Source: Anadara kagoshimensis (lineage: Eukaryota > Mollusca > Bivalvia > Arcoida > Arcidae). From it: a stretch of 64,000 nt of DNA. The stretch covers positions 11,953,353-12,017,352 of the forward strand of contig CM037870.1 in the NCBI GenBank assembly GCA_021292105.1, read 5' to 3'. How positions within the stretch are numbered: the first letter of the stretch is position 1; the number at the start of each line of letters is the position of its first letter. A program made the translations under genes and the position numbers. Below, piece after piece: positions 23,341 through 32,925 of the stretch. A model generated the notes under the pieces. The model saw only the letters and a list, made by a program, of their open reading frames with translations. It was not told where the DNA came from and did no database searches.

Positions 23341-24512
23341 TAACTTTAACTTTTTAAGGTTACAATTATTGCCGTGTCTTTGTGATAATTAGCTTGATGG
23401 AGTAATGATGTGTCTGTTTGATAACAAAGTTACAAAGGAACATTGATCTCTCAGACATCAAAGATGCTTGATTTTTCAACCTTTTTACGATTTCTAGAAA
23501 AGAAGATTACATGAGCATGAAATATTGTTACATTCAACTTTTTTATTTTTTCCTGACAGTTTTATAACCTTTAAACGACTTCTATTAATAGAAGTCTTAA
23601 TTCACATTTGTCATACAGCTTCAAATGTTGACATTTGTTGGCGTCATAATGGAGGTTATATCTAAATATGAAGAAAAAATTAGAAGTATCAGTCATACCT
23701 TTAATATAAACCTTACTAGCATAGTTAGTATTCACATAATCTCTTAATTCTCATTTTTTTTCCATACGGCATAATAATCTTTTTCTATGAGTTATGTTAC
23801 AGATTCAATGATATAATCCTGAAATACATTACAGTTTTGCTGAAACAGCAACAAAAAGATACCCGAGAATATTAAATCAATTTATAGAAGACACGTAGAT
23901 GATAATCGGTAAATCAACTCATAACAAACCGTATAGAAAGGTTACATTTATTGCCGTGTTTTTGTAATCATAAGACTTATACAATAGTTTAATTTCTGTC
24001 TGTGTAATAACAAAACACAAAGGAACATTAATCACTCAGATATCAAAAATGCTTGATTTTTCAACCTTTATACGACTTCCAGAGAAGGAAATTACATGAG
24101 GATGAATTAGTGTTTCGTTCAACTTTTTTCATTATTTCCTGACACTGGTGTTCAACCTTTTTGCGACTTCCAAAAATGAAATTTTCACGTTTGTCATACA
24201 GCTTCAAATGTAGATTTTCTTAAGCGTCATGATGCAAGTCAAATGGAGCAGTAGTACCTTTTATTTCAAGCTGACTAGGATAGATGGTATTCACATAATC
24301 TCGAGTTTTTTGCAATGCGACTTTTTTCTCGGCTCATGTTTCCGATTGAATTATATAATCCTACAATACATAACAGTACTGCTAAAATATCAATAAAAAG
24401 GTAACCTAAGAAGATAAAATCGATTGGCATAACACACGAAATCAATTTATAATAAGGTGTATACTAAAGTTACATTCATTGGAGTGTTTTTGTGATAATA
24501 AGTCCGAGGATA

Positions 24513-24780
24513 TCACAAACTCAGTAGGCAATAATTTCGTATTATTGTCAGAAATATACTATAATTGTCTAAATTTCCTGCAAGTTAAAATTTGAAATTT
24601 CTCAAAAACTAAGGCTTACTCCCTCATGCAAAGTATTTCGTTAGCTTAATTTGGTAAAATATATTTCGGTCCTTTGGGAAGCTTTTCAACATAATTTTGG
24701 TCCAAGCCCTACTGATGAGGAATTGCATTTCGAAACGGCCGTCTAGTGCTGTAAAATGAACACTGGTATAATATGTAACT
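24513..24780 (+). mobile_element. About 265-bp ribozyme-bearing element inserted in RT array
   Basis: Begins about GAGGATATCACAAACTCAGT, passes TTTCCTGCAAGTTAAAATTT and CTCCCTCATGCAAAGTATTT, contains a hammerhead ribozyme at 24707-24748 and ends near GGTATAATATGTAA. It splits an RT-array unit between GATAATAAGTC and CTTATAGAAGAC, so it arrived after that unit formed. Matching copies: 32310-32607 (-) and 32655-32925 (+). Confidence 0.6.
24707..24748 (+). ncRNA. Hammerhead ribozyme, type I, core intact
   Basis: CUGAUGA core at 24712-24718, stem II GGAAT/ATTTC closed by TGC (one G-U pair), then the GAAA core, minimal stem III (C-GGCC-G) and the GTC cleavage triplet at 24741-24743. Stem I is CCCTA (24707-24711) against TAGTG (24744-24748), with one mismatch. 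Cleavage is expected after C24743. Confidence 0.8.
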
Positions 24781-25139
24781 TATAGAAGACTAAAATGATG
24801 ATTCGGTGTGATATCACAACGCACAGCAACATAAATCGCTCAAATAATTTTTAATCTTTATACGAAGATAGCGTTAGAATAGATTATCGACTCAATCAAC
24901 TTTTTTATTATTTCAAGATACATTTTCTCAATCTTTAAACGACTTCCAAAACATTTTAGTCTTCACGTTTGTCATACAGCTACAAATGTAGACATTCATT
25001 AGCGTCATGATGGAAGTCCAAATATGAAGCAGAGTTAGAACAATCAGTTGTTTACTTACTACGATAGATGGGTTTTACATAATCTCCTAATTTCTAAGTC
25101 ATTTTTCCATACGACATTACTCTTTATTCATATATTATC

Positions 25140-25335
25140 AAAAACAAACATACTAATCCATATCCCAATCACAATCCATAAGCAAAGTAAAAACTTTGGA
25201 ACTAAGAAGTTAGTATAGACACGTGAACTTCCACCAAAAAACTGAGGCCGGGTGCTCCGGAAGAGTAAGCACTTCCTGTTTAGCTAGCTACATCCACCAC
25301 GTGTGTAATCAAAAATGTATAAAAGGAACATTGAA
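25140..25335 (-). repeat. 3' tail of the RT relic
   Basis: Directly downstream (minus strand) of the RT frame: CACACGTGGTGGATGTAGC, AGTGCTTACTCTTCCGGAGC, GGTGGAAGTTCACGTGTC, TTACTTTGCTTATGGATTG, ATATGGATTAGTATGTTTG. This copy links the abundant short tail repeat to the RT. Confidence 0.7.
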
Positions 25336-26141
25336 CTATGGGACGTCAAATATATCCAAGACAATCCTGAACACAGAGACATCAAACTTATCAACAATAC
25401 TGTTATGGCGGCCATAAAACTTTTTGAGGGCCTTGATAAGCATAGGATTGAAATATCCTTGTGTCAAAAATTTATTTGCAAGCAGCCTGCTCCGTTGTAC
25501 AAAGTAATCGTAGTGGGAATAAGCTCTACCATAGCGTATTAATTGTAAAACAAATACACCATAAGCAGGAGAGGCAGGTATATTTCTGCATGGAAAAAAA
25601 GTTGAATAATTGAAGTCATAACGTTTGTCATAAAGTTTCAAATATAGCCTTTCGTGGGCGTCATAATTCAGGTATATGTTTAAATATAAAGCAGAACTTG
25701 AGGAATCAGTCGTATCTTTTATTTCAATCTCACTAGGATAGACGATATTCACATAATTTCCAAATTTAGTATTGTTAAGATACAGAACGTCATTTATATA
25801 TCTGTATGTGGAGTTGACTGATTTGGCGACAGTCTTCTCTCCAGATTTAACAAGGTTCTGCATAAATTCTGCTTCATAAGAATAATCAAACAAATCAGCA
25901 AGCAATGGTGCAAAGTTTGTACCCATTTGTATACCGATTGTTTGCTGGAAAATTTTAAAATTTTATTATCAAACACAACAAATATGTTACCTATCAAAAC
26001 CTTTTTGTTGATGGTATATTCAGTATAGTTTTGTTTAAAATCCGTATGGTGCTTGACAAAATAACAAAGATCCATGTAGCTTGGCTTAAAGTTTTTTGTA
26101 AAAGAATGAAAATGAATAATCTCTTTAAGACCTTCTTTCAA
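25336..26141 (-). pseudogene. Reverse transcriptase relic (Penelope-like type), frameshifted
   Basis: The longest RT fragment: a 196-residue frame 25926-25336 beginning MGTNFAPLLADLF, joined upstream by frameshift to about 115 residues (VLIGNIFVVFDNKI...) at 26141-25794. RT landmarks in order: MGTNFAPLLADLF (motif B'-like), RYINDVLYLNN where YIDD would be expected (catalytic Asp to Asn), YPSEIEIKDTT, LYDKRYDFN, NIPASPAYGVF and LIRYGRA. No endonuclease domain is visible. Followed on its 3' side by the family tail at 25335-25140. Non-functional because of the frameshift and the lost catalytic aspartate. The Penelope-like assignment is by resemblance only. Confidence 0.7.
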
Positions 26142-27994
26142 TTTAGAATGGGGGATAGTGGTGTATAGTGTAGAAATATAAAATGCTTTTATCCTTTTTC
26201 AAAAGATAAAGTATTAGAAGCAAGATGTTATGTTACAGATTTAATTATATAATCCTGCACTACATCACAGTTCTGCTAAAATAGCAATAAAAGGATATAC
26301 AAGAAGATTAAATCGATTGATATAAGACATGAAGTTGATTATCAGTGAAAACAACTTATAACAAACCATATAGAAAGGTTATATTTATTTTCGTGTCTTT
26401 GTGATAATAAGCCTTAAAGAAGGTTTTAATGATGTGTCTGTGTGATAATAAAACGAAAAGATATCAAAGATGCTTGGTTTTTCACAAATTTCTAAAAAAT
26501 GAAGTGTTCACCTTTGTCCTACAGCTACAAATGTAGACATCCATTAGCGTCATGACGGAAGTGTAAATACTAGTATGATGCAGAATTAGAAGAATCAGTG
26601 GTAGATCTTTTATTTCAAGCTTACTAGGATAGATGTGTTTTACATAATCTCCAAATTTCAAAGTCTTTTTACCATGCGACATAACAACCTTTATTTATGT
26701 GTTATGTTACAGATTTAATTATATAATCCTGCACTACATCACAGTACTGCTTAAAAAGCAATAAAAAGATACCCATGAATATTGGATAAATTGATCGTAG
26801 ATGATTAACAGTAAATCAACTTATAATAAGCCGTATAGAAAGTTTATATTTATTTTCGTACATTTGTGATAATAAGCCTTATAGAAGGTTGTAATGATGT
26901 GTCTGTGTGATAACAAAACATAGAAGAACATTTATCTCTAAGATATAAAACAAGCTTGATTTTTCAACCTTTATACAACTTCCAGAGGAGAAGATTACAT
27001 GTAGATGAATGATTGTTTCATTCAACTTTTTCATTATTTCCTGACACAGATTTTCAACCTTTATGCGACTTCCAAAAAAAGAAACCTTCACGTTTGTCAT
27101 ACAGTTTCAATTGTAGCTTTTTGTTGGCGCCATGATAAAAGTCCCACTATGAAGCTGAAGTAAACAAAAACCATGCCTTTCATTTCAAGCTCACTATTAT
27201 AGAGGTTGTTCACATTATCTCTGAATTTACGCTTCAAATGTAGACATTCGTTGACGTCATTATTCAGGTAAAGTCCATTTATGAAGCAGAATTAGAAGAC
27301 GCAGTCATACCTTTTATTTCAAGTTTACTAAGATAGACTATATTCACATAATCTCCAAATTTCCATGCGACATATAATTTTTTTTCTATGGTTTATGTTA
27401 GAGATTCAATTATATAATCCTGCACTACATCACAGTACTGTTAAAATAGCAATGAAAATACCCAAGAATATTGAATAAATTGATCAAAGACACGTAGATG
27501 TTATTATAATAAATCAGCTTATAGTGAGGCGTATAGAAAAGTTATAATTATTACAGTGTCTTTGTGATTATAAGGCTTATAGAAATGTTTAATGATGTGT
27601 CTATGTGATGAAAAAACATAAAGGAACATGAATCTCTCAGATATCAAACAAGCTTGATTTTTTTATCCTTTATCCGACTTCCAGAGAAGAAGATTACGCT
27701 AGAATAGATTATTGATTCGATCGACTTTGCCATTAGTTTCCGAGAAGTTCCATGCATTGCAATTATTGTCTTTTAATATGGCAAAAGAGTAATGATATAA
27801 CCTGTTAGTATTTTATTGTTGACATAGTGATATTGCAAGCCTAGGTTTATGATGGCCCTCAAAATATTTATGGAATAATCACAATATTGTTGATTAGTAT
27901 GATGTCTCTCTTTCCAAGATTGGTCTGAATATATTTAAAGTTCTATAGTGTCGTGTTACTTTCATTTTAAATTTGATTTCACACTTGACAGTTG

Positions 27995-28250
27995 GCCTTT
28001 ACTGGTTTACCCGGTGTCGGTATAATGTAACGGGGGGGGGTTAATGTACGCTTGTATGCGGCGTACTGACTCGGTGAGCTAGCACTAAGTGTGCGCTGGT
28101 ACAAGGCAGACCATAAAACACGCTCACACTTCACATGCATACATGAACTTGTTTATAGATTAATCCATAGAAATCTATAAAGTAGTTCTTGTCGCCAACA
28201 GCTGAAAAACTGCTGATGCGCGTTAAGCAGCATTCAACCAACCAACCTTA
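27995..28250 (+). repeat. SINE-B, 3' two-thirds
   Basis: TTGGCCTTTACTGGTTTACC ... ACATGCATACATGAACTTG ... AACATTCAACC-like end. It lacks the tRNA head. A G9-10 run at 28032. It abuts a minus-strand SINE-A scrap at 28252-28345 (CCTTGTTTATTTTAAGTTTC...GGCGAAAGAACAGTCACTAC). Confidence 0.65.
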
Positions 28251-28384
28251 CATGACAAGGAACCTTGTTTATTTTAAGTTTCCATCCGAAAGAACCGCGA
28301 CCTTTATTTCGTAATACCGATTGTTTGGCGAAAGAACAGTCACTACATACGTTTAAGCAACTTGAAAGTTGTAGCTACGTAGAC

Positions 28385-28520
28385 AGGAGGGTCTTATAAT
28401 AATCATTTTTTAGCACCCGACCTTATTTTTCTGGTGGTAGTTCACGTTAAGCAGTTTTCAAAGTTTTAACTTTTTTTTTGGATTGTAATTTGAACACGAA
28501 CTTGTATATTTGTTTTAGAT
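28385..28520 (+). repeat. Retroelement 3' tail, plus orientation
   Basis: TAGCACCCGACCTTATTTTT, CTGGTGGTAGTTCACG, CAGTTTTCAAAGTTTTAACT and GAACACGAACTTGTATATTTG in family order; diverged. Confidence 0.55.
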
Positions 28521-28799
28521 TTTGTCAAAAGAGTGTTTTAAAAAGGAACAAGCTTAAACAGCTGTATAACCCATCTCTCCGCCTACCAAATAAATATTAA
28601 TCTAATTGTCATAAAATCATGCCATTTTCTGTATCAAGTATATTCTCTGAATGACGCACTATGTAAGAGCATTGGCCTTGATCTGTAGATACTCATTTAA
28701 CCTTTTCCAATTAGTTGAATAAATCAACCACAAAAATATCGATGTATTTTTAAATGCCATTCTCAAAACCAATTAGACTCTGTAAACTAGCAAATTAAG

Positions 28800-29160
28800 A
28801 AATCAAAAACAAACATATTAATTCATAGCCAAATCATCATCTCGAAGCAAAGTACAAGAATAAGATTCTGATAGATATGTGATGAAGCAAAACAAAAACT
28901 TAAATGGAGTTATAATACATGCATTTTAAATCTAAAACGGTCTTCTACTATTCAAAGCACAACTCTAAAAGCATATTAAAAACTAAGAAAATGAGATATA
29001 AAGATTCTGATGTTTGATGAAGCTAAACCATAATTAAAATGGAATTATAAAACATGTAATTCATATTTTTGGAGTACTAATTTGTTTCGGGCATACTGAT
29101 GAGCAAATTCATTCCGAAACGGCCGTCTAGTCTTGCAAAAGTAAAAAAGTTTAGTACTAA
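28800..29160 (+). repeat. Tandem ribozyme-bearing units, about 182-bp period
   Basis: AAAACGGTCTTCTACTATTC (28934-28953) is the 3' half of the same hammerhead found complete, though decayed, at 29091-29133, exactly 182 bp later. Flanking blocks repeat too (AAGATTCTGATAGATATGTG / AAGATTCTGATGTTTGATGA; AAATGGAGTTATAA / AAATGGAATTATAA). It reads as two tandem units of a small ribozyme repeat. 28530-28800 shows an unrelated repeat (TCTGAATGACGCACTATG...) that recurs near 30125 and 30310. Confidence 0.5.
29091..29133 (+). ncRNA. Hammerhead ribozyme motif, decayed
   Basis: CUGAUGA core (29096-29102), CGAAAC, GGCC and GTC are present, but stem II has a mismatch (GCAAAT/ATTCC) and stem I (GCATA against TAGTC) pairs poorly. 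Confidence 0.55.
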
Positions 29161-29244
29161 TTACAACCACTGAGCTAGTATCTCTGCTGATGGACTTAGC
29201 AACTTACATTGTCGTTAAACCAGGTGTTGAGTTGAGTTGGATAG

Positions 29245-29562
29245 TGGAGTCCCAGTCAAGAATATTTCACTTATATCGAGACGTCGTATAGTGATAGGCG
29301 AAAGTGCAGAAATTTTGCCTGTGCGTCGCCTAATGGCATTATACAGGAGGGTTCTTTAGCGTGCCAAGCCCACCGTGACACGGGATCTCGTTTATTTTAA
29401 GTTCCGATCCGAAAGAACTGTGACTTTTACTTCGTAACTCCGGGTTCTTGGCGAAAGAAAAGTCACTACCGACTTTCAAGTCTTGGGTCAGACCAGCCCA
29501 AGGTTATAATCCACAACCTCCCACCAGAGTGAGCACTCTACCAACTGAGCTACCACAGTGGT
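29245..29562 (-). repeat. SINE-A, near full length
   Basis: Head at the right (ACCACTGTGGTAGCTCAGTT read on minus), body, and tail AATATTCTTGACTGGGACTC at the left. Same layout as 9283-9612 and 59638-59952. Confidence 0.75.
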
Positions 29563-29780
29563 TAAACCAGAAGGCAATACATAATTAAAGTATTGTCAAA
29601 TAAAAAATGTTCACAAAAATACCAGCTTTTTACTTTAAAAATTTCTCAAAAACTAGGCTAGCTTCATCGTTCAAAGTATTGTCTTTGGCGGTTTTGGTAA
29701 AATACATCTTGCTCCTTCTATTTGCTCATTTCAACATTTTAAAAATAGATTGTATTTAGATTTTCAGAATGTCGGTCCGA

Positions 29781-29825
29781 TCACTAATGATGAGGAATTT
29801 TATTCCGAAAGGGTCGTCTAGTGAT
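29781..29825 (+). ncRNA. Hammerhead ribozyme, core mutated
   Basis: Stem I is perfect (TCACTA/TAGTGA) and stem II GGAAT/ATTCC is perfect, but the core reads AUGAUGA in place of CUGAUGA, and GAAAG replaces GAAAC. Likely inactive. Confidence 0.65.
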
Positions 29826-29896
29826 GCAAAATAAAAACAGGTGTAGTAATACTAGTTATTACCTGTTCGTGTAAAAGAAATTACATAGTTTTACAG

Positions 29897-29938
29897 CAAA
29901 AGACGGCCGTTTCGAAATACAATTCCTCATCAGTTGTG
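29897..29938 (-). ncRNA. Hammerhead ribozyme, type I, core intact
   Basis: On the minus strand: stem I CACAA (29938-29934) with TTTTG (29901-29897), one mismatch. CUGAUGA, stem II GGAAT/ATTTC with TGT loop, GAAAC, GGCC and GTC are all present. Confidence 0.75.
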
Positions 29939-30569
29939 CTTGGGCCAAAATTATAAAACCAAAATTGTTTTCGAGATAACCATAGGACCAAAATATATTT
30001 AACCAAATTTAGTTAAGAAAATACTTTGCATGAGGGAGAATACCTTAATTTTTTAGAAATTTTAAAGTTTAGCTAGCAGCTAATTTAGACAGTAGTAATG
30101 GAATATTTTTGCATCAAATATATGTTCTGAATGACGAGTATATAAGAGCAGTAACCTGAATAAATATGTAAATACAATGGTTTAACCTTTCTTTGATAAT
30201 AAGTAGAATATTTCAACCACAAAAATATCGATCCATGTTCAAAAATAAATTAGATATGGTACTATTCATAATGATATATTTTCTGTAACATAGATATTTT
30301 CTGAATGAGGCAGTACATAAGAGCATTGACTTTTTTAAACATGTTGATATGTAGATACACTTATTTCACCTTTCTATTACTAATTAGTTCTAGAAATGAA
30401 CAACAGACATACAGATCCAAGTTCATCTCACAATTCAAAATCAATTAAAATCTTTTTAAACTGGCAAAATAAGAAAACGATACAGATATAAGAAAACAAG
30501 GCTTAGATAGATGTTCGATGAAGCAGAACCTTAACTAAAATGTAATTGTAATAAATGTATCTTAAAAAT

Positions 30570-30615
30570 TGTAACTGATGAGGAATTGTTTTTCAAAACG
30601 GCCGTCTACTATTAG
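30570..30615 (+). ncRNA. Hammerhead ribozyme motif, decayed
   Basis: CUGAUGA and the GGCCGTC end are kept, but the GAAA core is AAAA and stem I is lost. Preceded by the same GATGAAGCAGAACC... block as the units at 28.8-29.1 kb. Confidence 0.5.
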
Positions 30616-30679
30616 AATCACAATCGAAACAGCAATTTAAACTTTAAAACTAGCAAAATTTTGAAAGATATAAAAATTT

Positions 30680-30745
30680 GATAGCTTGTCAGTTCCACAG
30701 TTTTTGCTTTGCTTCTGGATTGTAATTCGGACATGTGTTAGTATT
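30680..30745 (+). repeat. Scrap of retroelement 3' tail
   Basis: TAGCTTGTCAGTTCCACAGT, TTTGCTTCTGGATTGTAATT and CGGACATGTGTTAGTATTTT. Short, plus orientation. Confidence 0.5.
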
Positions 30746-30856
30746 TTTTTTTGTATAATAAGGCTCTGGTTTACGTTTGATTAATCAGAGCCATAACGAA
30801 AATGAAATTGTAATACAATTTAGTATTATTACAGGAATGTGATTTTGTTTAGTCTG

Positions 30857-31078
30857 TAAAGACAAACAACTTTGACCTGTCCGCTTGACCTGAAATTTAA
30901 AAAAATTATGCACTAGATGGAACACGGGTGATTATTTCATCTACATCATTGGAAAGCATGCATTGTTTATGTATTGACGACGAATCCTATTACTACCCAT
31001 GTATTGACATTGGGTGGATCGTCGTTCATAAATATTCAGAATAAAAGGTCAACCGGACAGGTCAATGTTATTTGCCTA
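30857..31078 (+). mobile_element. TAGGCAAAC-type MITE
   Basis: Left end TAAAGACAAACAACTTTGAC; right end GGTCAATGTTATTTGCCTA followed by TA. Interior CCTATTACTACCCATGTATT and TGGGTGGATCGTC shared with the other copies. Confidence 0.65.
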
Positions 31079-31084
31079 TATATG

Positions 31085-31255
31085 TAGCTTACTAAACAGG
31101 AGAGGATTACTCTCCTGCAACACACGGACCAGTCGGCCTCAACTCCCTGGTGGAGATTTACGTGTTTAACTAAAACAAATTAATGTTTTACTTTGTTCCT
31201 TTTTATCTTATTATTTCATTTCTTGGTTGTATGATTTGAAGATAGATTGGTATAT
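31085..31255 (+). repeat. Retroelement 3' tail, plus orientation
   Basis: GCTTACTAAACAGGAGAGGA, CGGCCTCAACTCCCTGGTGG, AGATTTACGTGTTTAACT and AAGATAGATTGGTATATGG in family order. Confidence 0.6.
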
Positions 31256-31384
31256 GGTTTTTTTTATTAACAATTATGTTGCGCATTTGCAAAGCCTTTT
31301 AAACCGCATTAAGGTTTTTTCGATCAAGTTCATGCTTGGTTTATAATCAATTCCTTTTTCTGGGTAATAACAAATTAAACGTTT

Positions 31385-31535
31385 TAATCAAAAACGAACA
31401 TACTAATCCATGTCTGAATAACATTACAGAAGGAAAGTAAACACTTTGGAACTGACAAGTCAGGTAAGACACGTGAACTTTCCACCAGGGAAGTGAGGCC
31501 GGATGCTCCGGAAGGGTGAGCACCTACTGTTTAGC
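31385..31535 (-). repeat. Retroelement 3' tail, minus orientation
   Basis: ACGAACATACTAATCCATGT, AAGTAAACACTTTGGAACTG, CACGTGAACTTTCCACCAGG, GATGCTCCGGAAGGGTGAGC, GTTTAGCTAGCT. One of the cleanest copies. Confidence 0.65.
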
Positions 31536-31959
31536 TAGCTTAACTTTTAAGTAATTATAACACGTTGTATTTGTAACAAATTCTAACAAAGATGGTATAA
31601 AAGCAAAACTTGTAACGTAGTCAATTACTCTAAGCCACAACATTTTATCTACCACACACTAGAATTAGCCGTGACATTGATATGTTACTTTGTCAATTGC
31701 GCATCAATAGGGTTTTAAATTAGGTTATTATTTTTGCAGCAATTTTTATGGCACATTGTTTTCTTTCCATCTTCCTAAAAAGTGTCTATAAATGATGTCA
31801 ATTTGTTTAGGTACCTAAACAATGGAATGAACAACGGTACTGAACAACAAACGTTTACAAACACCTAATCATTTATGATGTGTGAATCCAAAATGACCTT
31901 GGATATATTTGACGTCCCTTACGTTCATGCTTTTTTCCATTCTCAATTCTCTGACGCTG

Positions 31960-32215
31960 TAAGCATAGTTAGCTAAACGCTTATACTTCAGAAGCAACTA
32001 GTCTCACTTCCTTGATAGAAGTTCACATGCTTTACTTTCTTTGTCGGTTTCAACCTTTTGACTTTGCTTTGGGATTGCGAGTTTACATGGATTGTTTTGT
32101 TTAATTTTTATTGTCATCATCAGTGTTTGGTGCTTTCAGGAGTACCAGACTTGCCTACCCTGGAATTCAGCTTTTGGAATTGCGATTTTTATATGGACTA
32201 ATATATTTGGCTTTC
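31960..32215 (+). repeat. Retroelement 3' tails, two diverged pieces
   Basis: 31960-32110: TTAGCTAAACGCTTATACTT, TCTCACTTCCTTGATAGAAG, TTACATGGATTGTTTTG. 32120-32215: CAGGAGTACCAGACTTGCC, CTTTTGGAATTGCG, TATATGGACTAATATATTTG. 31535-31960 also holds decayed coding-end sequence (TTGGATATATTTGACGTCCC). Confidence 0.5.
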
Positions 32216-32309
32216 ATTTAAATATGACTTTTACTTTGAAAGACGGAAACAACAGTATTTATGCATAATTAATAGTATTGTCTTGCAATATCTGTATATC
32301 TCAATTACA

Positions 32310-32607
32310 GATTATACTAGTGTTAATTTTACAGTTCTAGACGACCATTTTGGAATACAATTCTTCATCAGTAGTGTTTGGACTAAACTTGTGAAACCAA
32401 ATTTCGTTCAAGATGTTAAGGAAATGCCCAAAGGACCAAATATATTTAACCAAATTTAGCTAAGGGAATACTTTGCATGAGGAGGTATACCTTAGCTTTT
32501 GAGAAATAGGAATTTCATATTTTAATAAGCAGCAAATTTAGACAATAGTATATATCTACACAATTATACACAATTATTACCTACTGAGTTTTTGATATCC
32601 TCAGGGA
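32310..32607 (-). mobile_element. Ribozyme-bearing element, minus orientation
   Basis: Minus-strand reading starts CCTGAGGATATCAAAAACTC, passes CTCATGCAAAGTATTCCC and ends near CACTAGTATAAT. Faces the plus copy at 32655-32925 head to head. Contains the decayed ribozyme 32335-32376. Confidence 0.6.
32335..32376 (-). ncRNA. Hammerhead ribozyme, core mutated
   Basis: Minus strand: CACTA, CUGAUGA, stem II GAAT/ATTC, then AAAAT in place of GAAAC, GTC kept, stem I partner TAGAA. Likely inactive. Confidence 0.6.
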
Positions 32608-32654
32608 AACATTCATTGTACCTTTTCTCCTGTATTTCCCATGTTGATGGTGTT

Positions 32655-32925
32655 TCATAAAAGAAATGTTTTTATAATTGTCTTAATTTCCTGCAAGTTA
32701 AAATTTGAAATTTCTAAAAACTAAGGTATACTCCCTCATGCAAAGTATTTCCTAGCTTAATTTGGTAAAATATATTTTGGTCCTTTTGGTAGCTTTTCAA
32801 AATCTTCAAAATATTTTTGGTTTCATAATTTTAGTCCAATCACTACTGATGAGGAATTGTATTCCGAAACGGCCGTCTAGTGCTGTAAAATTAAAACTGG
32901 TATAATATGTATTTTATGATAAAAT
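32655..32925 (+). mobile_element. Ribozyme-bearing element, plus orientation
   Basis: TAATTTCCTGCAAGTTAAAA, CTCCCTCATGCAAAGTATTT, TGGTAAAATATATTTTGGTC, the ribozyme, then GCTGTAAAATTAAAACTGGT and ATAATATGTA. Near-identical to 24540-24780 over the shared part. Confidence 0.65.
32841..32882 (+). ncRNA. Hammerhead ribozyme, type I, fully intact
   Basis: Stem I CACTA (32841-32845) pairs perfectly with TAGTG (32878-32882). CUGAUGA at 32846-32852; stem II GGAAT/ATTCC with TGT loop at 32853-32865; GAAA at 32866-32869; minimal stem III C-GGCC-G; GUC at 32875-32877, cleavage expected after C32877. All core positions of the hammerhead consensus are present. Minimal stem III hammerheads are known from Penelope-like retroelements and animal retrozymes. 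Confidence 0.88.

Larger units (their letters stand above)
22170..27390 (-). repeat. Tandem array of decayed RT-bearing units
   Basis: A unit of roughly 500-900 bp recurs. It contains TTATGTTACAGATTCAATTATATAATCCTGC (broken variants near 22200, 22880, 23790, 24340, 26225, 26695, 27390), then CAATAAAAAGGTACCCAAGA, a TTTGTGATAATAAGCCTTAT block, CTTGATTTTTCAACCTTTAT and GACTTCCAAAAA. Each unit ends with antisense RT coding scraps around 23600-23790, 24190-24320, 24955-25120, 26505-26690, 27085-27180 and 27225-27375, where KLYDKRDDFN-like and YPSKLEIK-like peptides read on the minus strand. All are interrupted by stops. The array is broken by SINE-C (23054), a ribozyme element (24513) and the longer RT relic (25336-26141). 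Confidence 0.6.
29590..30115. mobile_element. Two ribozyme elements facing each other (inverted pair)
   Basis: A plus copy (29590-about 29855, ribozyme 29781-29825) and a minus copy (about 29860-30115, ribozyme 29897-29938) meet tail to tail. The shared sequence includes AATTTCTCAAAAACTA..., TTGGTAAAATACATCTTG and GGTCC...; the junction at 29835-29880 is itself near-palindromic (AACAGGTGTAGTAATACTAG / TTATTACCTGTTCGTG). Confidence 0.5.
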
